Source: Pseudomonas saudiphocaensis
GTDB taxonomy: Bacteria; Pseudomonadota; Gammaproteobacteria; Pseudomonadales; Pseudomonadaceae
Reading direction: 5' to 3'
DNA: 64,000 bases
Assembly: GCF_000756775.1 (NCBI RefSeq)
Contig: NZ_CCSF01000001.1
Location: forward strand, 1,674,001-1,738,000
How positions within the stretch are numbered: position 1 is the stretch's first letter; every line of letters begins with the position of its first letter. A model generated the notes under the pieces. It did not search any database and had not been told where the DNA came from. It saw only the letters and a list, made by a program, of their open reading frames with translations. The translations under genes were made by a program, and so were the position numbers. Positions 45,532 through 56,878 of this stretch are shown here, in pieces.

Positions 45532-46842
45532 TCAGGGCTTGATGCGGTATTCAGCGCTGCGCGCGTGGGCGGTCAACGATTCTCCGCGCGCCAGCACCGA
45601 GGCCACCTTGCCCAGTTCCGAAGCGCCCTCGGCCGAGCAGTGAATGATCGACGAACGTTTCTGGAAGTCGTACACCCCGAGCGGCGAGGAGAAGCGCGCA
45701 GTACCCGAGGTCGGCAGCACATGGTTGGGCCCGGCGCAGTAGTCGCCCAGCGCCTCGGCAGTGTAGCGGCCCATGAAAATCGCACCGGCATGGCGGATCT
45801 GATCCAGATACTGCTCGGGCTTTTCCACTGACAGCTCCAGGTGCTCCGGGGCAATGCGGTTGGCCACTTCGATGGCCTGCTGCATGTCGGCCACCTGAAT
45901 CAGCGCACCACGGGCCTCGATGGAAGTACGGGCAATGTCCGCGCGCTCCAGGGTCGGCAGCAGGCGCTGGATGCTCTCAGCAACCTTGTCGAGGAAGGCT
46001 GCGTCGGGGCTGACCAGAATCGACTGGGCATCCTCGTCGTGCTCGGCCTGGGAGAACAGGTCCATGGCGATCCAGTCCGGATCGGTCTGGCCGTCGCAGA
46101 CCACGAGGATTTCCGATGGCCCGGCAATCATGTCGATGCCTACCTTGCCGAAGACGTGACGCTTGGCGGTGGCTACATAGATATTTCCGGGACCGACGAT
46201 CTTGTCCACCGGCGGTACACTTTCGGTGCCGTAGGCCAGCGCTGCGACGGCCTGAGCACCACCGATGGTGAAGACCCGATCGACGCCGGCGATACAGGCG
46301 GCAGCCAGTACCAGCTCATTGATTTCGCCACGCGGGGTCGGTACCACCATGACCACCTCGGGTACCCCGGCCACCTTTGCCGGAATCGCGTTCATCAATA
46401 CCGAGGACGGATAGGACGCCTTGCCACCCGGCACATAGAGGCCAGCGCGATCCAGCGGAGTAACTTTCTGCCCTAGCACCGTGCCGTCGGCCTCGGTGTA
46501 GGTCCAGGAGTCCTGCTTCTGCCGTTCGTGATAGGTACGCACGCGCTCGGCGGCTACTTCCAAAGCCCGGCGCTGCTCGGGGGAGATGCGCTCAAGCGCC
46601 AGTTCCAGACGCTCACGGGGAAGGATCAGACCGGCCATGGAGGTGACCTCAAGGCCGTCGAAACGCTGGGTCAGTTCCACCAGCGCCGCATCACCACGCT
46701 CGCGCACGGCGCGGATAATCTCCAGTACACGCTGGTTGACGCCATCGTCGGAAACACTTTCCCAGCTCAGCAGATGATCCAGATGCCGGGCGAAATCGGC
46801 ATCTGCAGCGTTGAGTCGGCGAATGGCGGTGGCAGCGGTCAT
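45532..46842 (-). CDS. hisD: Histidinol dehydrogenase
   Basis: A 436-aa zinc enzyme oxidising L-histidinol to histidine in two NAD-dependent steps. The family segments [34 protein letters not shown], the Zn-binding EHDEDAQ and [11 protein letters not shown] are present. The start at MTAATAI (46842) is preferred over an ATG four codons earlier because GAGG lies 6 nt before it. hisG lies upstream on the same strand. Confidence 0.96.
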   Translation of the reverse strand: MTAATAIRRLNAADADFARHLDHLLSWESVSDDGVNQRVLEIIRAVRERGDAALVELTQRFDGLEVTSMAGLILPRERLELALERISPEQRRALEVAAERVRTYHERQKQDSWTYTEADGTVLGQKVTPLDRAGLYVPGGKASYPSSVLMNAIPAKVAGVPEVVMVVPTPRGEINELVLAAACIAGVDRVFTIGGAQAVAALAYGTESVPPVDKIVGPGNIYVATAKRHVFGKVGIDMIAGPSEILVVCDGQTDPDWIAMDLFSQAEHDEDAQSILVSPDAAFLDKVAESIQRLLPTLERADIARTSIEARGALIQVADMQQAIEVANRIAPEHLELSVEKPEQYLDQIRHAGAIFMGRYTAEALGDYCAGPNHVLPTSGTARFSSPLGVYDFQKRSSIIHCSAEGASELGKVASVLARGESLTAHARSAEYRIKP

Positions 46843-46953
46843 AGCGGGCCTCATGAGGGGGTACGTCGAAACTGTGGCAGGTGCCCTAGATTAACAAGCC
46901 AAGCGTGCGGGCACCCTGAAATTCAGACTATGGCGCGGATAGACCGCGCAGGC

Positions 46954-47583
46954 TCAGGCGCGCTGAGCGACGGCGCTCTGCAGTGCATCGATCAACGCCT
47001 GGATACGGCTGTGCTGCATCTTCATCGAGGCCTTGTTGACCACCAGCCGCGAGCTGATATGGCAGATCAGCTCCTGCGGCTCCAGGCCATTGGCCCGCAG
47101 CGTGTTGCCGGTATCCACCACGTCGATGATCTTGTCAGCCAGACCTACCAGCGGCGCCAACTCCATCGAGCCATACAGTTTGATGACGTCGACCTGGCGA
47201 CCCTGTTCGGCGTAGTAGCGCTTGGCGATGTTGACGAACTTGGTCGCCACGCGCAGGCGCCCTTTCGGCTCCGGAGCACCGACCCGACCAGCTGTCATCA
47301 ACTTGCACTTGGCAATGTTCAGGTCCAGCGGCTCATACAGGCCCTGCCCACCATACTCCATCAGGACGTCCTTGCCGGCCACGCCCAGGTCCGCAGCACC
47401 ATGCTCAACGTATGTTGGCACGTCGGTGGCGCGCACGATCAGCAGACGCACGTCGTCCTGAGTGGTGGGGATGATCAGCTTGCGGCTCTTTTCCGGATTC
47501 TCGGTGGGAACGATACCGGCAGCCGCCAACAGCGGCAGGGTGTCATCGAGAATGCGGCCTTTGGACAGGGCGATGGTCAGCAT
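46954..47583 (-). CDS. hisG: ATP phosphoribosyltransferase, short form
   Basis: A 209-aa HisG of the short (HisZ-dependent) type, lacking the C-terminal regulatory domain. It catalyses the first step of histidine synthesis. [42 protein letters not shown] and [12 protein letters not shown] are diagnostic. The short form needs HisZ, which is not in this window. It is 21 bp after murA on the same strand. Confidence 0.96.
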   Translation of the reverse strand: MLTIALSKGRILDDTLPLLAAAGIVPTENPEKSRKLIIPTTQDDVRLLIVRATDVPTYVEHGAADLGVAGKDVLMEYGGQGLYEPLDLNIAKCKLMTAGRVGAPEPKGRLRVATKFVNIAKRYYAEQGRQVDVIKLYGSMELAPLVGLADKIIDVVDTGNTLRANGLEPQELICHISSRLVVNKASMKMQHSRIQALIDALQSAVAQRA

Positions 47584-47604
47584 TGCGTTGTTCCTTGAGT
47601 GGCC

Positions 47605-49201
<1,597 letters not shown>

Positions 49202-49245
49202 GTTCAACCTCGATCAGCGCCGGATGCGCACAGCCGGACATCATA

Positions 49246-49291
49246 CAAAAAAGGCCGAAGCCTGCGAAGCCCGAGCATCAGGACGGCCTTT
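49246..49291 (-). terminator. Terminator at the end of the mla-psiE run
   Basis: AAAGGCCG (49250-49257) pairs with CGGCCTTT (49284-49291), with a smaller stem inside the loop, and a T-rich stretch follows on the minus strand. It overlaps the psiE stop codon, so it should end the mlaFEDCB-psiE transcript. Confidence 0.7.
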
Positions 49292-49772
49292 ACTCAAGCG
49301 TCTCGGCTTCATTGTCCCGCGGCAGTCGGTGACGGCTCTCGGCAGATACCGCCGGGAAGCGCGAGGACGCGTAACGAACCACCAGAATGGCCACCGCCAG
49401 CAACAGGATGGCACCTGAAATATAGACCACACCCATATCCGGGCGATGGTGATGCGATACATCGGATATCAACAGACGGGTCAGCGCCGTGATCGCTACA
49501 TAAATAAGGAAGCGCACCGGCATGTGGTTGGTCTTGAAGTAAATCCCGACCATCGCACCCAGCTCAAGGTAGATGAACAGCAGCAGGATGTCGTCAACCG
49601 TAACGTTGCCCTTCTCGACCATGCCGAGAAATGCCACCAGCCCTGCCCACGCCGTGATCGCACCAATGGCAAAAAGCGAAAGATAGTGAAAGGTTTCGAC
49701 AAACAGATTGCCCAACGACTCGGCCGCTGTATGGACCTTGAGGCGCATTGCTTCTGCCCGACGTAACAGCAT
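49290..49772 (-). CDS. PsiE-family membrane protein
   Basis: A 160-aa inner-membrane protein with four hydrophobic segments, matching the phosphate-starvation-inducible PsiE family (YLELGAMVGIYFKTNHMPVRFLIYVAITALTRLLI). The function is not established. Its ATG overlaps the mlaB stop (TGATG), indicating translational coupling. In P. aeruginosa, as I recall it, no psiE gene lies here, so this looks like a lineage-specific addition to the mla operon. Confidence 0.85.
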   Translation of the reverse strand: MLLRRAEAMRLKVHTAAESLGNLFVETFHYLSLFAIGAITAWAGLVAFLGMVEKGNVTVDDILLLFIYLELGAMVGIYFKTNHMPVRFLIYVAITALTRLLISDVSHHHRPDMGVVYISGAILLLAVAILVVRYASSRFPAVSAESRHRLPRDNEAETLE

Positions 49773-50113
49773 CAAAACGCTCCCTGTGCGTCTTTCCCGG
49801 CGCCAGTATCCGCCGGCAGCAGAACCTCCAGCAACCCGGATACTGCGGCGATTTCGCGCATGTCATCAGGCAGGCCGGTGATCGCCACCTCGCGCCCCAG
49901 CGCCATGGCATCCCGGATAAAGGCCAGCAGCAGGGAGAGCCCGACGCTGCTGGATTTTTCCACCGCCGAGCAATCGATCTGCAAAGGTCCGCTCTTATCA
50001 GCGCGAATCAGTGCCTGCCCCTGCCGACGCAAGGCCGGCCCGGACTGATAATCGAGCACGCCGACGAGTCGCAGAACACCATCGGCACCGCGCTCAACGC
50101 GGCCCTCAGTCAT
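49772..50113 (-). CDS. mlaB: STAS-domain subunit of the Mla transporter
   Basis: A 113-aa single-domain STAS protein (VLDYQSGPALRRQGQALIRADKSGPLQIDCSAVEKSSSVGLSLLLAFI). MlaB binds the MlaF ATPase and is needed for MlaFEDB assembly. The start at MTEGRVE overlaps the mlaC end by 8 bp; the long open frame further upstream lies inside mlaC and is not real. Confidence 0.9.
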   Translation of the reverse strand: MTEGRVERGADGVLRLVGVLDYQSGPALRRQGQALIRADKSGPLQIDCSAVEKSSSVGLSLLLAFIRDAMALGREVAITGLPDDMREIAAVSGLLEVLLPADTGAGKDAQGAF

Positions 50114-50753
50114 CGCCGGCAGCCTGCTGCCCGGCCTCGGTGTCCCTGGCCCGTGCGACCACTTCACCCCAGCCATCGATGGTCTTGTCCAGGTCGCCGC
50201 CATTACGCTGCATGGCATCGGCGAACTGATCGCGGAACAACTTGCCGATGTTGATGCCGTTGATGATCACGTTGCGCACCAGCCACTCCCCACCCTGATT
50301 GACCATGGTGTAGGACACCGGATAGATCTCGCCCTGGCGACCGGTCACCTCCATGCCGACGCTGGTGCGCTCGGGGTCCTGCCTGCCGCTGGCCGGCAGC
50401 ACACGGATCTGCTGATTGTTGTATTCAAGCAAGGCGTTGCCATAGAACTGCATAAGGCTGCGCTTGAAGTTTTCCTGGAAGCGGTTCATCTGCTCGGCAC
50501 TGGCAGTGCGCGAATACTTCACCGTCATGATGCTACGGGAAATGCCCTCGGCATCCACCACGGGGCCGAGAATCTCGTTCAGCGATGTGTAGAAGGCATT
50601 CGGGTCCTGGCGATACTGCTCCTTGTTAGCCTTGAGATCGGCCAGCAGTTCATCAGTGGTTTTCTGAATGACCTCATGGGCACTCGGTGCGGCCAGCGCC
50701 AGCATGGGCAAAGCCAACAACACCAGCAGGCCGCGACGCAGGGCTTTCATCAT
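50106..50753 (-). CDS. mlaC: Periplasmic phospholipid carrier MlaC
   Basis: A 215-aa periplasmic protein with a signal peptide (MMKALRRGLLVLLALPMLALAAPSA) and the MlaC fold. Segments include DELLADLKANKEQYRQDPNAF and FRDQFADAMQRNGGDLDKTIDGWGEV. It ferries phospholipids between the outer membrane complex and MlaFEDB. A start five codons earlier (50768) is possible; the chosen one fits the signal peptide and a GAGAAG site. Confidence 0.92.
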   Translation of the reverse strand: MMKALRRGLLVLLALPMLALAAPSAHEVIQKTTDELLADLKANKEQYRQDPNAFYTSLNEILGPVVDAEGISRSIMTVKYSRTASAEQMNRFQENFKRSLMQFYGNALLEYNNQQIRVLPASGRQDPERTSVGMEVTGRQGEIYPVSYTMVNQGGEWLVRNVIINGINIGKLFRDQFADAMQRNGGDLDKTIDGWGEVVARARDTEAGQQAAGDD

Positions 50754-50780
50754 ATTCAGGCTTCTCATCTATTCAGGCCC

Positions 50781-51239
50781 TTACTCTTTATTTACCGAAT
50801 TGAGCAAAAACTTGCCGATCAAATCTTCCAGCACCAGGGAAGACTGCGTGTCGCGAATGGTGTCGCCGTCACCGAGGGTTTCCTCCTCGCCACCCACGCT
50901 GATGCCGATGTACTTCTCACCCAGCAGGCCGGCGGTGAGGATAGAGGCGGTGGAATCGTAAGGCAGGATATCGACATCCTGCTGGATCTCCATGGTGACG
51001 CGACCGGTGTAGCTTTCCCGGTCCAGGTCGATGGCCGTCACCTTGCCAATCGTCACGCCCGCCATGGTCACCTTGGATCTGACCGTGAGGCCGGCGATAT
51101 TGTCGAAATAGGCGTACAGCCTGTAGGTGTCGCCATTGCTCACGCTCAACCCGCTGACTCTCAACGACAGCAGCAGCAAGGCCAGCACGCCCGCAAGCAG
51201 GAACAGGCCAACACCAATTTCCAGGGTGCGGATACGCAT
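50781..51239 (-). CDS. mlaD: Mla transporter MCE-domain protein MlaD
   Basis: A 152-aa protein with an N-terminal membrane helix (LEIGVGLFLLAGVLALLLLSL) and one MCE domain (YRLYAYFDNIAGLTVRSKVTMAGVTIGKV ... GLLGEKYIGISVGGEE). Six copies form a ring that guides lipid through the periplasm. Its ATG overlaps the mlaE stop. Confidence 0.95.
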   Translation of the reverse strand: MRIRTLEIGVGLFLLAGVLALLLLSLRVSGLSVSNGDTYRLYAYFDNIAGLTVRSKVTMAGVTIGKVTAIDLDRESYTGRVTMEIQQDVDILPYDSTASILTAGLLGEKYIGISVGGEEETLGDGDTIRDTQSSLVLEDLIGKFLLNSVNKE

Positions 51240-52036
51240 CAGAAATCTCCAAACATCAGGGCGGTCAAAATAAAGTCGAGGCCGAGCACCGCCAGTGAGG
51301 CGTAGACCACGGTTCGTGTGGTGGCACGGCTGATTCCTTCAGAGGTCGGCTCGCAGTCGTAACCCTGGAACACTGCGATCCAGGTGACGACAAAGGCGAA
51401 CACCAGGCTCTTGATCACGCCATTGAGCACATCCGAGGTAAAGCTGACGCTGTTCTGCATATTGGCCCAGAACGAACCTTCATAGACGCCCAGCCAGTCT
51501 ACCGCCACCATGGCGCCGCCCCAGATGCCAACAACGTTGAAAATCACGGTCAGCAGCGGCAACGAAATGAAGCCGGCCCAGAGACGCGGCGCGATGATGT
51601 ACTTCAGCGGATCGACACCGATCATTTCCAGGCTGGAGAGTTGCTCGGTGGACTTCATGTTGCCGATCTCAGCAGCCAGTGCAGAGCCGGCACGCCCGGC
51701 AAACAGCAGCGCAGTCACCACCGGCCCAAGCTCGCGCAGCAGCGTCAGCGCAACCATCTGCCCCACCGCCTGCTCGGAACCATAGCTGCTGAGAATGCTG
51801 TACCCCTGAAGCGCCAGCACCATGCCGATAAAGATGCCCGAAACCACCACAATCGCCAGCGACAGCACGCCCACTGAGTAAAGCTGCCTGACCAGCAGGG
51901 CAAAGCGGTTGTCCAACCCACTGCGACCAAAGAGTGCGTGGAACAGAAATAGCGTTGCGCGCCCCTGCGCGCCAACAACGTTCAGGCCGGCCTCGCCGAC
52001 TCTGCGAACGCGTTCGGTAACAGACAACTTACGCAT
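51239..52036 (-). CDS. mlaE: Mla transporter permease MlaE
   Basis: A 265-aa inner-membrane permease with five or six membrane segments, of the MlaE family: [47 protein letters not shown] is the conserved core. The start [10 protein letters not shown] overlaps the mlaF end by 8 bp. The many upstream codons of the longer open frame are the antisense-free shadow of mlaF. Confidence 0.95.
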   Translation of the reverse strand: MRKLSVTERVRRVGEAGLNVVGAQGRATLFLFHALFGRSGLDNRFALLVRQLYSVGVLSLAIVVVSGIFIGMVLALQGYSILSSYGSEQAVGQMVALTLLRELGPVVTALLFAGRAGSALAAEIGNMKSTEQLSSLEMIGVDPLKYIIAPRLWAGFISLPLLTVIFNVVGIWGGAMVAVDWLGVYEGSFWANMQNSVSFTSDVLNGVIKSLVFAFVVTWIAVFQGYDCEPTSEGISRATTRTVVYASLAVLGLDFILTALMFGDF

Positions 52037-52844
52037 TGGGGCCTCGCAACAGATCCTCGGCATAGGCCGGCGCGGGGAAATGGAAAGGCACCGGGCCGTC
52101 CGCCGCGCCACGCATAAACTGCTGCACGCGGGGATTGGTCGAATCGCGCAACTCGGCGGGCGTACCCTGGCCCAGCACCTGACCATCACCGACCACATAA
52201 ATGTAGTCAGCGATGCTGGAGGTCTCGGCCAGATCATGAGACACCACGATACTGGTGATACCCAGGGCATCGTTGAGCAGACGGATCAGCTTGACCAGCA
52301 CGCCCATGGCAATGGGATCCTGGCCAGCGAAGGGTTCATCGTAAAGCAGAATCTGCGGGTCCAGCGCGATGGCCCGCGCCAGCGCCACGCGCCGTTTCAT
52401 ACCGCCGGACAGCTCGTCGGGCATCAGCTCGACGGCGCCGCGCAGCCCCACCGCCTGCAATTTCATCAGGACGATGTCGCGGATCATTTCGTCGGGCAGC
52501 TTGGTATGCACCCGCAGAGGAAAGGCGACGTTCTCGAACACATCGAGGTCGGTAAACAGCGCGCCGCTCTGGAACAGCACACCGAACTGCTTGCGCATGT
52601 CGAACAGCGCGCGACGCCCCAGACTCGGCAGGTTGACGCCATTAACCCACACCTCACCCTTTTCCGGGCGCAACTGGGCGGCGATCAGGCGCAGCAGAGT
52701 CGTCTTGCCACAGCCGGACGGACCCATGATGGCCGTCACCTTGCCGCGCGGAATGGCGATATCGACATTATTGAAAATGCTCCGCTCGCCGCGCTTGAAG
52801 GTCAGATTCTTCAGCTCGACAGCGTAGGCGCTGGCAACGCTCAT
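52029..52844 (-). CDS. mlaF: Mla transporter ATPase MlaF
   Basis: A 271-aa ABC ATPase with Walker [10 protein letters not shown] (41-49), Q-loop [16 protein letters not shown], signature [14 protein letters not shown], Walker [13 protein letters not shown] and the switch histidine VVSHDLAET. It powers retrograde phospholipid transport that keeps outer-membrane asymmetry. It opens the mlaFEDCB(-psiE) operon. It is divergent from kdsD. Confidence 0.96.
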   Translation of the reverse strand: MSVASAYAVELKNLTFKRGERSIFNNVDIAIPRGKVTAIMGPSGCGKTTLLRLIAAQLRPEKGEVWVNGVNLPSLGRRALFDMRKQFGVLFQSGALFTDLDVFENVAFPLRVHTKLPDEMIRDIVLMKLQAVGLRGAVELMPDELSGGMKRRVALARAIALDPQILLYDEPFAGQDPIAMGVLVKLIRLLNDALGITSIVVSHDLAETSSIADYIYVVGDGQVLGQGTPAELRDSTNPRVQQFMRGAADGPVPFHFPAPAYAEDLLRGPNA

Positions 52845-53055
52845 CAGTTCTCCTTGGATACAGCCTGCGTTTCAGACGCTCCACGAATCCGCAGGGATAC
52901 GTCGCAGGGCTGCTTTCGGCGGCGCACTATAGCACCGCGCAGAATCGCTCCCAAGCCGCTGAATGTATCGGCAGGTGAGCAGTGCACCTCCAGGCGCAGG
53001 ATTGCAAGGCGCAATAAGTCACAGCTTTTTCGGTGAGCAACATACGCTTTGTCGT

Positions 53056-53061
53056 TATAAT
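53056..53061 (+). promoter_or_regulatory. -10 element candidate for kdsD
   Basis: A perfect TATAAT lies 31 bp before the kdsD ATG. The corresponding -35 region is weak. Confidence 0.4.
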
Positions 53062-53092
53062 CTCGCGTTTTCATTCAGGCGAAGATGTGAAC

Positions 53093-54067
53093 ATGAGCCA
53101 AAGCAGCCAGCTTATCGAAACCGCCCGACGCACCATCGGCATGGAAATCGAAGCGGTCGAGCAACTCAAGGCTCGCATCGACGAGCAATTCGTCCAGGCT
53201 TGCGAACTCATCCTTCAATGCCAGGGCCGCGTGGTTGTGGTGGGCATGGGCAAGTCCGGCCATATCGGCCGCAAGATTGCCGCTACGCTGGCCAGCACCG
53301 GCACGCCGGCGTTCTTCGTGCACCCTGCCGAAGCCAGCCACGGCGACATGGGCATGATCACCCAGGATGACGTCGTGCTCGCCCTCTCCAACTCTGGCAC
53401 CACCAACGAGATCGTCACGCTGCTGCCGCTGATCAAGCGCCTGGGTATCACCCTGATCAGCATGACCGGCAATCCCCAGTCGCTGCTTGCACGCGCCGCC
53501 GCGGTCAACCTTGACGCCAGTGTCAGCACCGAGGCCTGCCCGCTGAACCTTGCCCCGACCTCCTCCACCACGGCCAGTCTGGTGCTGGGTGATGCGCTGG
53601 CCATCTCTCTGCTCGAAGCGCGAGGCTTCACTGCCGAGGATTTTGCCTTTTCCCATCCCGGCGGGGCGCTGGGCCGACGCCTGCTGCTCAAGGTCGACAA
53701 CGTGATGCATTCCGGCGACCGCCTGCCACAAGTCAAGAGCGGCACCTCCCTGCGTGATGCGCTGCTGGAAATGACCCGCAAGGGGCTGGGCATGACCGTG
53801 GTTCTCGCCGACGACGGCAGCCTCGCCGGGATCTTCACCGACGGCGACCTGCGTCGCACCCTGGACAAGGGCATCGATGTGCGCCAGGCCAGCATTGATG
53901 AGGTGATGACCAAGGGCGGCAAAACCGCCAGTGCCGAAATGCTCGCCGCCGAGGCTCTGAAGATCATGGAGGACAATAAGATCAACTCGCTGGTCGTGGT
54001 GGATGCCAACCGCCGACCGGTCGGCGCGCTCAACATGCACGATCTGCTGCGTGCGGGAGTAATGTAA
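53093..54067 (+). CDS. kdsD: Arabinose-5-phosphate isomerase
   Basis: A 324-aa enzyme converting ribulose 5-phosphate to arabinose 5-phosphate, the first step to Kdo. The N-terminal SIS domain (GMGKSGHIGRKIAATLASTGTPAFFVHPAEASHGDMGM) is followed by two CBS domains (VMHSGDRLPQV and VMTKGGKTASA). The ATG at 53093 was chosen at MSQSSQL. Its stop overlaps the kdsC start by one base. Confidence 0.96.
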   Translation: MSQSSQLIETARRTIGMEIEAVEQLKARIDEQFVQACELILQCQGRVVVVGMGKSGHIGRKIAATLASTGTPAFFVHPAEASHGDMGMITQDDVVLALSNSGTTNEIVTLLPLIKRLGITLISMTGNPQSLLARAAAVNLDASVSTEACPLNLAPTSSTTASLVLGDALAISLLEARGFTAEDFAFSHPGGALGRRLLLKVDNVMHSGDRLPQVKSGTSLRDALLEMTRKGLGMTVVLADDGSLAGIFTDGDLRRTLDKGIDVRQASIDEVMTKGGKTASAEMLAAEALKIMEDNKINSLVVVDANRRPVGALNMHDLLRAGVM

Positions 54068-54588
54068 TGAATGATCTTCTGCACCGCGCCCGGGACATTC
54101 GCCTGGCCATATTCGACGTGGACGGAGTGCTGACCGACGGCAAGCTGTATTTCCTGGTCGACGGCAGCGAATTCAAGACCTTCAACACCCTGGACGGCCA
54201 CGGCATCAAGATGCTGATCAACTCCGGCGTGCGCACCGCGATCATCAGCGGCCGCAAGACCCCTGTGGTCGAACGCCGGGCGCAGAACCTGGGCATCCAG
54301 CACCTTTATCAGGGCCGTGAAGACAAGCTGGTGGTGCTCGATGAACTGCTCGCCGAGCTGGGCCTCGACTACTCTGAGGTAGCCTACCTCGGCGACGATC
54401 TTCCAGACCTGCCGGTGATTCGCCGGGTCGGCCTGGGCATGGCCGTGGCCAGCGCCGACGCCTTCGTACGCCAGCATGCTCACGGCGTCACCAGCGCTCG
54501 CGGCGGCGAGGGTGCAGCACGCGAGTTCTGCGAACTGATCATGCGCGCCCAGGGCACCCTTGCAGCCGCCCAATCGGCCTATCTCTAG
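54067..54588 (+). CDS. kdsC: Kdo-8-phosphate phosphatase
   Basis: A 173-aa HAD-family phosphatase with the nucleophile Asp17 and Asp19 (FDVDGVLTDG), the ISGRKTPVVERRAQNLGI motif and YLGDDLPDLPV. It removes phosphate from Kdo-8-P. It is coupled to kdsD by overlap and followed by lptC 8 bp later. Confidence 0.96.
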   Translation: MNDLLHRARDIRLAIFDVDGVLTDGKLYFLVDGSEFKTFNTLDGHGIKMLINSGVRTAIISGRKTPVVERRAQNLGIQHLYQGREDKLVVLDELLAELGLDYSEVAYLGDDLPDLPVIRRVGLGMAVASADAFVRQHAHGVTSARGGEGAAREFCELIMRAQGTLAAAQSAYL

Positions 54589-54596
54589 AGGTTTCG

Positions 54597-55169
54597 ATGC
54601 TGAGCAAGATCCGTCTTCCCGCCATCCTGCTACTGATCGCCCTGTTACTGGCTGCAGCTGGCTATTGGAACATCCGTCCAGAAAGCTTTATGCAGCAACC
54701 GCGCACGACCTCGACCGAAGAGTCGCCGATCGATTTCTACGTGATCAACCCGCGCACCGTGCAATATCAGCCGGACGGCAGACGCAACTACGAGCTTACC
54801 GCCGAAAGAATGGAGCACATCAAGGCCAGCGACATCAGCCTGCTGACCCGCCCCGACCTGCGCTCCTACCGCGGCACCGAGCTGCCTTGGCACATCACCA
54901 GCGAGCGCGGCGAAGTCGGCCCTCAAGGCGAAGAAGTCGAGCTGATTGACAGCGTGCGGATCGAGCGCACCGACGCCGAAGGCCGCCCGACCATCATCAC
55001 CACTACGCGGATGACGGTTTTGCCCGAGAAGGATTATGCCGAGACCCGACAACCCGTTAGAATCGTCGCCGCGAACGGCGTGACAACTGCCACGGGCATG
55101 AAAGCGTACCTGAACGAAGGCAGGATGCTCCTGCTATCCAACGTAAGAGGCCAGCATGAGCTGCGTTAA
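54597..55169 (+). CDS. lptC: LPS export protein LptC
   Basis: A 190-aa single-pass inner-membrane protein (helix at about residues 7-24) with a periplasmic beta-jellyroll (IDFYVINPRTVQYQPDGRRNYELTAERMEHI). It links LptB2FG to the LptA bridge. The end overlaps the lptA start by 14 bp. Confidence 0.93.
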   Translation: MLSKIRLPAILLLIALLLAAAGYWNIRPESFMQQPRTTSTEESPIDFYVINPRTVQYQPDGRRNYELTAERMEHIKASDISLLTRPDLRSYRGTELPWHITSERGEVGPQGEEVELIDSVRIERTDAEGRPTIITTTRMTVLPEKDYAETRQPVRIVAANGVTTATGMKAYLNEGRMLLLSNVRGQHELR

Positions 55170-55719
55170 GACTCTCCCATTCCTGCTCGGTTTGAGCATT
55201 TTCCTGCTCGGCAGCAACGCCCACGCCCTTCCTGAAGATCGCAACCAGCCGATCCGGATCCAGGCAGACACCGCCGAACTGGACGATCGCCAGGGCGTTG
55301 CGGTCTACCGCGGCGACGTGGTGATCACCCAGGGCACGATGAAGATCACCGGCGACACGGTGACCATCACCCAGGACGGCAATGGCGATGTCGAGGTCTT
55401 CACCTCCATCGGCAAGCCCGCCTACTACGAGCAGAAGCCGGCGGTCGACAAGGAGATCGTCAAGGCTTACGGCCTGACCATCCAGTATTTCGCCGCCAAC
55501 GAACGCATCATCCTGATCGACCAGGCCAAGGTCATCCAGGAGGGCAACACCTTCGAGGGCGAGAAGATCGTCTATGACACCCAGCGCCAGATCGTCAACG
55601 CCGGTCGCGCCACCAACGTCGACGTGACCAGCCCTCGCCCACGCGTGGATATGGTCATCCAGCCGCGCAAGAAAGAAGGTTCCGCTACAGGAACGCCGGC
55701 TGCGGAGCAGAGCGAGTAA
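55156..55719 (+). CDS. lptA: LPS transport periplasmic protein LptA
   Basis: A 187-aa OstA-like periplasmic protein with a signal peptide ([24 protein letters not shown]) and the jellyroll repeats [36 protein letters not shown]. It forms the bridge carrying LPS across the periplasm. Its stop overlaps the lptB start. Confidence 0.94.
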   Translation: MSCVKTLPFLLGLSIFLLGSNAHALPEDRNQPIRIQADTAELDDRQGVAVYRGDVVITQGTMKITGDTVTITQDGNGDVEVFTSIGKPAYYEQKPAVDKEIVKAYGLTIQYFAANERIILIDQAKVIQEGNTFEGEKIVYDTQRQIVNAGRATNVDVTSPRPRVDMVIQPRKKEGSATGTPAAEQSE

Positions 55720-56444
55720 TGGCAACCCTCAAGGCCCAGCATCTGGCCAAAAGCTACAAAAGCCGCCAAGTCGTACGCGACGTCAGCCTGTCCATCGAAA
55801 GCGGGCAGATCGTCGGGCTGCTGGGCCCGAACGGTGCCGGCAAGACCACTTGCTTCTACATGATCGTCGGCCTGGTGAAGGCCGACCAGGGGCGCGTCTT
55901 GATCGACGATCAGGACGTCACTCACCTGCCCATGCACGGCCGCGCGCGCGTTGGCATCGGCTACCTGCCCCAGGAAGCTTCGATCTTTCGCAAGCTGTCG
56001 GTCTCTGACAACATCATGGCCATCCTCGAAACCCGCAAGGACCTGGATCGCAATGGTCGCCAGCAAGCCCTGGAAGGCCTGCTGCAGGAGTTCCACATCA
56101 ACCACATCCGCGACAGCCTCGGTATGAGCCTGTCCGGCGGTGAGCGGCGTCGTGTGGAGATCGCTCGCGCACTGGCCACTGCCCCGAAATTCATCTTGCT
56201 GGACGAACCCTTTGCCGGGGTAGACCCGATCTCGGTCGGCGACATCAAGCAGATCATTCACCACCTCAAGTCCAAGGGCATCGGCGTACTGATCACCGAT
56301 CACAACGTGCGCGAAACACTCGACATCTGCGAAACCGCCTATATCGTCAACGACGGGCAGCTAATTGCCGAAGGCGACGCACAGACCATCCTCGACAACC
56401 AGCTGGTCAAGGAAGTCTATCTGGGTCACGAGTTCCGCCTGTAG
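55719..56444 (+). CDS. lptB: LPS export ATPase LptB
   Basis: A 241-aa ABC ATPase: Walker [11 protein letters not shown] (36-45), Q-loop [12 protein letters not shown], signature [15 protein letters not shown], Walker [14 protein letters not shown], and H-loop [10 protein letters not shown]. It drives LPS extraction with LptFG. It is last in the kdsD-kdsC-lptCAB run. Confidence 0.97.
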   Translation: MATLKAQHLAKSYKSRQVVRDVSLSIESGQIVGLLGPNGAGKTTCFYMIVGLVKADQGRVLIDDQDVTHLPMHGRARVGIGYLPQEASIFRKLSVSDNIMAILETRKDLDRNGRQQALEGLLQEFHINHIRDSLGMSLSGGERRRVEIARALATAPKFILLDEPFAGVDPISVGDIKQIIHHLKSKGIGVLITDHNVRETLDICETAYIVNDGQLIAEGDAQTILDNQLVKEVYLGHEFRL

Positions 56445-56855
56445 CAAGCCTTTGAAACAACCTACGTTGGCAATACTTCGTAAAAAGCAGCTTCAGAAAG
56501 CCGCTTGCGGCTAACGCGCTTCAGCGCGGCCCGGAGGGCGAGCGAAGTGAGTAATGCTCATTTAGGAAACTAAACCCGTACGCGAGCCCGGTCCGTTCTT
56601 CGGCTTTTGACTCGCTGCACTTGCCCTTCGGGCCAGCCTTTGGCTGTTACTCCCGTTGGTCGTTGCGCCTCGTCTTGCCTGCCTCGCTTACGTTTTTTCA
56701 AAGACCTGTCTGCCTGCCGTCCTCGAATGGAGCAATTCAGGACTAGCCAACCGCTTCCTCTTCAGGCATATAATTTGCTTAAACCGGCGCAGCAGCGCCA
56801 GCGAAGTCGGAACAGGCGCAGTTGCGCCGGCAAACAAGGTTCGAAGTCCTCTGCA
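56445..56855 (+). other. 411-bp hairpin-rich gap before rpoN
   Basis: No credible gene was seen. The first half holds several small perfect stems: AGCCGC-TT-GCGGCT, CGCG-CTTCAG-CGCG, GCCC-GGA-GGGC and GCCC-TTC-GGGC. This part resembles, from memory, a dispersed intergenic sequence seen in other pseudomonads. The second half carries a TATAAT at 56769 and one arm of an inverted repeat that reaches into rpoN. Confidence 0.55.
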
Positions 56856-56878
56856 ATGAAAGCATCGCTAGTCCTGAA
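56736..56878. repeat. 12-bp inverted repeat spanning the rpoN start
   Basis: TTCAGGACTAGC (56736-56747) is the exact reverse complement of GCTAGTCCTGAA (56867-56878). The second arm covers rpoN codons 4 to 8. A transcript starting upstream of 56736 could fold the start region into a stem; one starting at the TATAAT near 56769 could not. Confidence 0.5.
56769..56774 (+). promoter_or_regulatory. -10 element candidate for rpoN
   Basis: A perfect TATAAT 82 bp before the rpoN start; no clear -35 at the standard spacing. Confidence 0.35.
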
